From contig JAAHIC010000339.1 in assembly GCA_010671965.1 (NCBI GenBank), forward strand, positions 1-5,575: a DNA stretch of 5,575 nucleotides. Direction: 5' to 3'. Positions 1 through 2,696 of the stretch are shown here, piece after piece; position 1 is the stretch's first letter; each line of letters starts with the position of its first letter. Under the pieces are notes generated by a model. It did no database searches. It was not told the DNA's origin and saw only the letters and a program-made list of their open reading frames with translations. Both the position numbers and the translations under genes were made by a program. The DNA is from Leptolyngbya sp. SIO4C5. Lineage in GTDB: Bacteria > Cyanobacteriota > Cyanobacteriia > Phormidesmidales > Phormidesmidaceae.

Positions 1-1
1 T

Positions 2-50
2 ATTCTGCAGTTGGCCCTGAAACAGCTACTTTCAGAGCCAACTGCAGAAT
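2..50. repeat. Long near-perfect inverted repeat (hairpin)
   Basis: Left arm 2-22 and right arm 30-50 are complementary at 20 of 21 positions, with one C/A mismatch and a 7-base loop (CAGCTAC). No T-run follows the right arm, so it is not a classic intrinsic terminator for either strand. It could be the 3' end structure of a gene lying left of the window, or a small palindromic repeat element. The arms contain CTGCAG, and ACTGCAG recurs nearby at 71 and 99. Confidence 0.75.
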
Positions 51-299
51 TACTCTCTAAATTGAAGTGAACTGCAGCCAAGCGCTGTCCCCAGCTTGAC
101 TGCAGCCGCAAAAACTAACAATAGCAGACAGGTCAACCGGGATTATGGCAGTGATTGCGACGGTTACCAATGAGCTGGCTGCAAAATTATGTTGTGAAAC
201 ATTAAGGAACAATAAGTAATTGAAGATGCTGGATCTGACTCAGTAAATGGGTAATATAAGCCTTTAAGGGTGCACTTATCACGGATCCGATAGCTGCTC
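51..299. other. Intergenic stretch, no convincing gene
   Basis: Nothing here is clearly coding. ACTGCAGCC occurs twice in direct orientation (71-79 and 99-107), and ACTGCAG is also present in the hairpin arm at 41. A 24-codon open frame at 145-219 (+), starting MAVIATVTNEL and ending at TAA, has no clear ribosome binding site and is not called as a gene. The promoter of the small membrane protein gene at 300 should lie in the right part of this stretch, but no good -35/-10 pair was recognised. Confidence 0.5.
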
Positions 300-557
300 A
301 TGCTTTGGAAGCTCTACCTAACGCTGGCGATCGCGACTTTTTTGGTTACGCTACAGGCATTTTTTAGGGATAAGTCAGTCTCTAAATCTGATTGGCACTA
401 TTGGATATTCTTGCTGCTGGTAGCTCTCTGTGCTCCTATTACGCTGCCAGCGATTGTCGGTCACAAAATCAAGCGCAGTTGGCAGCGCTCATCACGCCAG
501 CAAATCTCAGAAAAGTCAACGTCTTTAGATATTAAAAGCTTGGTTTCCCTGCGTTGA
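300..557 (+). CDS. Small two-helix membrane protein, function unknown
   Basis: An 85-residue protein with two hydrophobic segments, about residues 5-22 and 35-53. They are joined by a short charged loop (RDKSVSKSD). A basic and polar tail (HKIKRSWQRSSRQQ onward) follows, which would place the C-terminus in the cytoplasm if the positive-inside rule holds. The second helix contains prolines (CAPITLP). A HIP1 octamer lies inside the gene at 327-334. The ribosome binding site before the ATG is weak (only GGAT at 284), so the start is not certain. The gene ends 10 bp from the stop codon of the convergent CBS gene, and the tight packing supports it being real. I do not recognise a named family and assign no function. 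Confidence 0.6.
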   Translation: MLWKLYLTLAIATFLVTLQAFFRDKSVSKSDWHYWIFLLLVALCAPITLPAIVGHKIKRSWQRSSRQQISEKSTSLDIKSLVSLR

Positions 558-567
558 AAGCCTAGAT

Positions 568-1104
568 TTAGGGCACTTCTGTACTAAGCTGCTCTACCAC
601 ATCCCAAGCGATGGCACATTCCTGGGTGATTTGATCCGCAGGTGTGCAGACAATGCGAGCCTGCTGCAGCGCCGAGCGCAGCCGCTGAGATAGGGGATCT
701 TGCCAGCCCTCGCCTAAATTGAGCTTCATCACAATGTCGGTTACAGAAACTACGCCCACTAAGCGCTGATTTCCTTGAACGTCAAACTGTACTACAGGTG
801 CCCGCTGCAGTCCCGTTTCTGCAAATCGCTGGGCGACTTCTGCAACCGTTAGATCAGCCGCCACAGTGATACAGGGCTGACGCATAATCTCGCTGACCTT
901 GACCTGTCCGGGCCGACGATTTGTGGCAATGACGTGATAGGCAATATCCCGCTCAGTCACAATACCGTAGCTCCCCTGCAGTGTTTCAGGCTCTATGATC
1001 AAAGATCTGACCTTCTGGTACTGCATTAAGGCGATCGCCTGCGCTACAGTCGCTCCTGGACTGACCGTTAGAACCCGGGTCGTCATGATGTCAGAGACTT
1101 GCAT
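568..1104 (-). CDS. Tandem CBS-domain protein
   Basis: A 178-residue soluble protein made almost wholly of a CBS pair (Bateman module). CBS1 covers about residues 1-60, with the typical opening VSDIMTTRVLTVSPGATV and closing GIVTERDI. CBS2 covers about 68-130, with VSEIMRQPCITV and closing LVGVVSVTDIV. Such pairs usually bind adenine nucleotides (AMP, ATP or similar) and act as energy or ligand sensors for a partner; no catalytic domain is attached here. A tail of about 48 residues (131-178), containing RLRSALQQARIV, extends past CBS2 and might be a partner-binding helix. The start is supported by AGGAAG (1111-1116 on the plus strand) 6 bases before the ATG. The gene converges on the small membrane protein gene. 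Domain assignment is secure; the physiological role and ligand are unknown. Confidence 0.92.
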   Translation of the reverse strand: MQVSDIMTTRVLTVSPGATVAQAIALMQYQKVRSLIIEPETLQGSYGIVTERDIAYHVIATNRRPGQVKVSEIMRQPCITVAADLTVAEVAQRFAETGLQRAPVVQFDVQGNQRLVGVVSVTDIVMKLNLGEGWQDPLSQRLRSALQQARIVCTPADQITQECAIAWDVVEQLSTEVP

Positions 1105-1454
1105 AACCTGCTTCCTATCTAAACCTAAGCCGCTGTAGCTTGTCCCATGAGGCTGAAGTGGGCTGTAGCGGCGTGATTTTCTAGACGCTGAGCCAATGTG
1201 TTGATCGTAGCTTAGAAAAGCAGGCCGCCGATCGCTCTATTCATCACACTTTAGATTGCACAGCTCTGCAGGTAGGAACTGAGCAGGGTATGGGCAAAGC
1301 TCTGCTGTGGGGAGAACGTCACTTGGCTAGTTTGACGAGGGCGGGCGCCTCCTAAAAGGCAACGGAGGCGCGCAAAGGTTCCCTACAGCAGAATTGGTCT
1401 GGGCAGCGCGATCGCTGTCATTTCTAGCCCAACCTGATGCTGACTAAATACTTT
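1105..1454. other. Non-coding region upstream of the CBS gene
   Basis: This holds the 5' leader and presumably the promoter of the leftward CBS gene, though I could not pick a convincing -35/-10 pair. GCTGTAGC occurs twice in direct orientation (1132-1139 and 1162-1169), 30 bp apart, upstream of the CBS ribosome binding site. A HIP1 octamer lies at 1408-1415 and a GC-rich stem-loop at 1345-1371. No tRNA was recognised: no convincing GTTCRA T-loop or acceptor stem was seen. The region ends at the proposed transposon tip at 1455. Confidence 0.5.
1345..1371. repeat. GC-rich perfect stem-loop
   Basis: GCGCCTCC (1345-1352) and GGAGGCGC (1364-1371) form a perfect 8-bp stem around an 11-base loop (TAAAAGGCAAC). 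No T-tract follows on either strand, so a rho-independent terminator is not well supported. It may be part of a small RNA, the 3' end of a lost gene, or a protein-binding palindrome. It lies about 85 bp left of the transposon tip at 1455. Confidence 0.5.
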
Positions 1455-1460
1455 TGTACG

Positions 1461-1479
1461 TTCGCACATTAAATATCGC
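1461..1479 (+). repeat. Terminal TnsB-like site 1
   Basis: TTCGCACATTAAATATCGC sits directly inside the TGTACG tip, the position expected for the outermost transposase site. It differs from the internal copy at 1587-1605 only in the first bases and in ATATCGC versus ATGTCGC. Confidence 0.55.
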
Positions 1480-1584
1480 GATCAGCAGATTGAAGTCGCT
1501 CCAGACAAAGGTCCTGAATGTCTTTTCTGACAAGTCTGACAAGGATCTTAGAGATTTCTTCCAGGGAAACTTGGGGGAATTCAG

Positions 1585-1608
1585 TTTTGCACATTAAATG
1601 TCGCAAAA
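1585..1608 (+). repeat. Internal TnsB-like site 2, near-palindromic
   Basis: The core GCACATTAAATGTCGC starts at 1589. The flanks make it almost a full dyad: TTTTGC, ACATT, a central A, AATGT, then C and GCAAAA. It is the best match to the site at the tip. It is followed directly by a perfect palindrome AAAAGCGCTTTT (1605-1616) that joins it to the next copy. Confidence 0.5.
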
Positions 1609-1612
1609 GCGC

Positions 1613-1635
1613 TTTTCGCAAATTACGTGCCGAAA
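1613..1635 (+). repeat. Internal TnsB-like site 3
   Basis: TTTTCGCAAATTACGTGCCG followed by AAA. The core starts at 1618, 29 bp after the core of the preceding copy. The left half matches well and the right half is diverged. Confidence 0.45.
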
Positions 1636-1648
1636 GTTCAAATGGGCG

Positions 1649-1670
1649 TTTTTCGCAAATTATGAATCGT
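1649..1670 (+). repeat. Internal TnsB-like site 4
   Basis: TTTTTCGCAAATTATGAATC followed by GT, with its core starting at 1655, 37 bp after the previous core. It shares CGCAAATTA with site 3, and its right half is also diverged. It is the last copy seen, 52 bp before the IS terminus. Confidence 0.45.
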
Positions 1671-1722
1671 TTTTTTGCAGTCGTAGGATTGAAATTCCGA
1701 CTTGGCTTTGTATTTTCTGCTA

Positions 1723-1739
1723 AGAGGCTGTATGAGAAG
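1723..1739 (+). repeat. IS left terminal inverted repeat
   Basis: AGAGGCTGTATGAGAAG, preceded by TA. It differs from the complement of the right terminus at two positions (A/G at position 10 and G/A at position 14). Confidence 0.85.
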
Positions 1740-1758
1740 TGCTAGTAGGTAGCTAACG

Positions 1759-2550
1759 CTACGCCAACCGCCTGACCATCAGGCGGATCATCGAGATGTA
1801 TATCATCGCTTCAGAAGAGGCCGGTAAGCGTTCATAGTCTTTGCTCAATCGTCTCGACCAGCTGAGCCAGCCAAAAGTGCGCTCCACCACCCACCGCTTC
1901 TTGAGCAGCACAAAACCCTTGGCTGCTTCTGGCCGCAAGACCACTTGCAAAATCCATCCCAGCGTGTCCATCACCCAGCGTAGAAAGGGTTCTCCGCCGT
2001 AGCCCCCATCAGCCCAGACTAGATAGAGCCGCTTGAGCTGCTCTCCCATTTTCTAGAGCCGCTTGAGCACTGCTTTGGCCTGGCTCTTTTCTGAGGCATT
2101 GGCAGCAGTGACCAGGACCCGCAGCACTAGACCTAGCGTATCAACCGTCAGATGACGCTTGCGCCCCTTGACCTGCTTGCCACCGTCATAGCCGACCGCT
2201 TCACTGACCATCGTTGCACTCTGGACGCTTTGGCTGTCGATAACGGCTTGAGAGGGGCTTTCTGGCCGACCGCTATCGGCTCTGAGCCAGCCGCGCACCC
2301 GGTCATGAATCACTATCCAGGTGCCGTCGTTTCGCCAGTTGCGGAAGTAGGTGTAAGCTGTTGACCATGGCGGCAGGTCGCCTGGAATATCGCGCCACTT
2401 ACAGCCCTGAACCACCACGTACAAGATGGTGTTGAGGATGGCTCACATATCTACTGAGCGAGGCCGCCCCCCGGGCTTTGCTAGCGGAATCAGGGGTTCT
2501 ATCAGCTCAAACTGTTCTCGAGTCAGGTTGCTTGTGTATGCTTTACTCAT
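1759..2550 (-). pseudogene. IS5-family DDE transposase with two in-frame stops
   Basis: Read from ATG at 2550, a single frame encodes 263 codons plus a stop, close to the normal size for this transposase class. TGA at 2443-2445 (codon 36) and TAG at 2053-2055 (codon 166) interrupt it, without any frameshift. The N-terminal part (YTSNLTREQFELIEPLIP, then GCKWRDIPGDLPPWSTAYTY) is the small IS5-type insertion domain (DUF4096-like). The DDE nuclease fold follows, with D105 in AVIDSQSV, D181 in VWADGGYGG and E223 in VVERTFGWLSWSRR. All three catalytic residues are kept. CGA-to-TGA and GAG- or CAG-to-TAG single substitutions would explain the stops. The intact frame implies recent decay. Readthrough of both stops is possible in principle but unlikely. 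Confidence 0.88.
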
Positions 2551-2617
2551 AGCTCTCACGGTGCTGTAGCTCTTCAACTTCAGCTTATCCGTGTGAGCTT
2601 TTCTACATCAGTTCTGG

Positions 2618-2634
2618 CTTTTCACACAGCCTCT
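2618..2634 (-). repeat. IS right terminal inverted repeat
   Basis: On the minus strand this reads AGAGGCTGTGTGAAAAG. It is followed on the plus strand by TA, the other half of the presumed target duplication. It lies 62 bp upstream of the start codon of the pglW-like gene. Confidence 0.85.
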
Positions 2635-2653
2635 TAGCTCTGCAACTACAGCA

Positions 2654-2673
2654 TGGCTAAAATGGATTAGCCA
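2654..2673. promoter_or_regulatory. Dyad just upstream of the pglW-like gene (possible operator)
   Basis: TGGCTA (2654-2659) and TAGCCA (2668-2673) form a 6-bp inverted repeat with an 8-base spacer. The right arm ends 23 bp before the start codon. A TAAAAT hexamer (2658-2663) that could serve as a -10 box overlaps the left arm, but no good -35 was found at a proper distance. The placement suits a repressor site or a leader hairpin. Assignment is by position only. Confidence 0.3.
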
Positions 2674-2696
2674 ATTGATAAGGATAGATTGAGCGC

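Larger units (their letters stand above)
1455..1670 (+). mobile_element. Tn7-like / CAST-type transposon end with repeated TnsB-like sites
   Basis: The tip TGTACG (1455-1460) is immediately followed by TTCGCACATTAAATATCGC (1461-1479). Related copies in the same orientation have cores starting at 1589 (GCACATTAAATGTCGC), 1618 (GCAAATTACGTGCCG) and 1655 (GCAAATTATGAATCG). A weaker copy one base shorter sits at 1485-1499 (GCAGATTGAAGTCGC). From family knowledge, ends of cyanobacterial Tn7-like elements, notably type V-K CAST, begin TGTACA and carry several roughly 20-bp TnsB sites of this style (for example TGTACAGTGACAAATTA in the Scytonema element). Orientation puts the flank to the left and the interior to the right. 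No tnsB, tnsC, tniQ or cas12k gene is in the window, so the element type is inferred from the end only. A 5-bp target duplication would be ACTTT (1450-1454). Confidence 0.6.
1723..2634 (-). mobile_element. IS5-type insertion sequence, 912 bp
   Basis: The element is bounded by imperfect terminal inverted repeats (1723-1739 and the complement of 2618-2634) that match at 15 of 17 positions and begin AGAGGCTGT. A TA dinucleotide flanks both ends (1721-1722 and 2635-2636), fitting a 2-bp TA target duplication as reported for the IS427-type group of the IS5 family. It encodes one transposase on the minus strand that fills most of its length. It sits between the Tn7-like end and the pglW-like gene. 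Because the transposase has two stop codons, this copy is probably not autonomous, though the termini look fit for action in trans. Confidence 0.88.

Noticed and set aside
145..219. 24-codon open frame (MAVIATVTNEL...)
   Set aside because: Too short, no clear ribosome binding site, no recognisable motif.
1105..1454. A tRNA gene as attachment site beside the transposon tip
   Set aside because: No T-loop consensus, anticodon arm or acceptor pairing could be assembled on either strand. The only strong structure is the 8-bp stem-loop at 1345-1371.
1686..1720. GGATTGAAAT at 1687-1696, resembling the tail of a CRISPR repeat, as expected near one end of a CAST element
   Set aside because: Only a few bases match, no second repeat or array is present, and ATTGAA-type strings are common. 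It would be worth revisiting only if a repeat from the same element were known.
1518..1745. 75-codon open frame on the plus strand
   Set aside because: It runs through the repeated transposase-site array and across the IS terminus. The peptide is compositionally odd with no recognisable motif. The DNA is better explained as a transposon end.
2152..2364. 70-codon plus-strand open frame inside the IS
   Set aside because: It is opposite the transposase frame, which shows the conserved DDE domain. No independent support.
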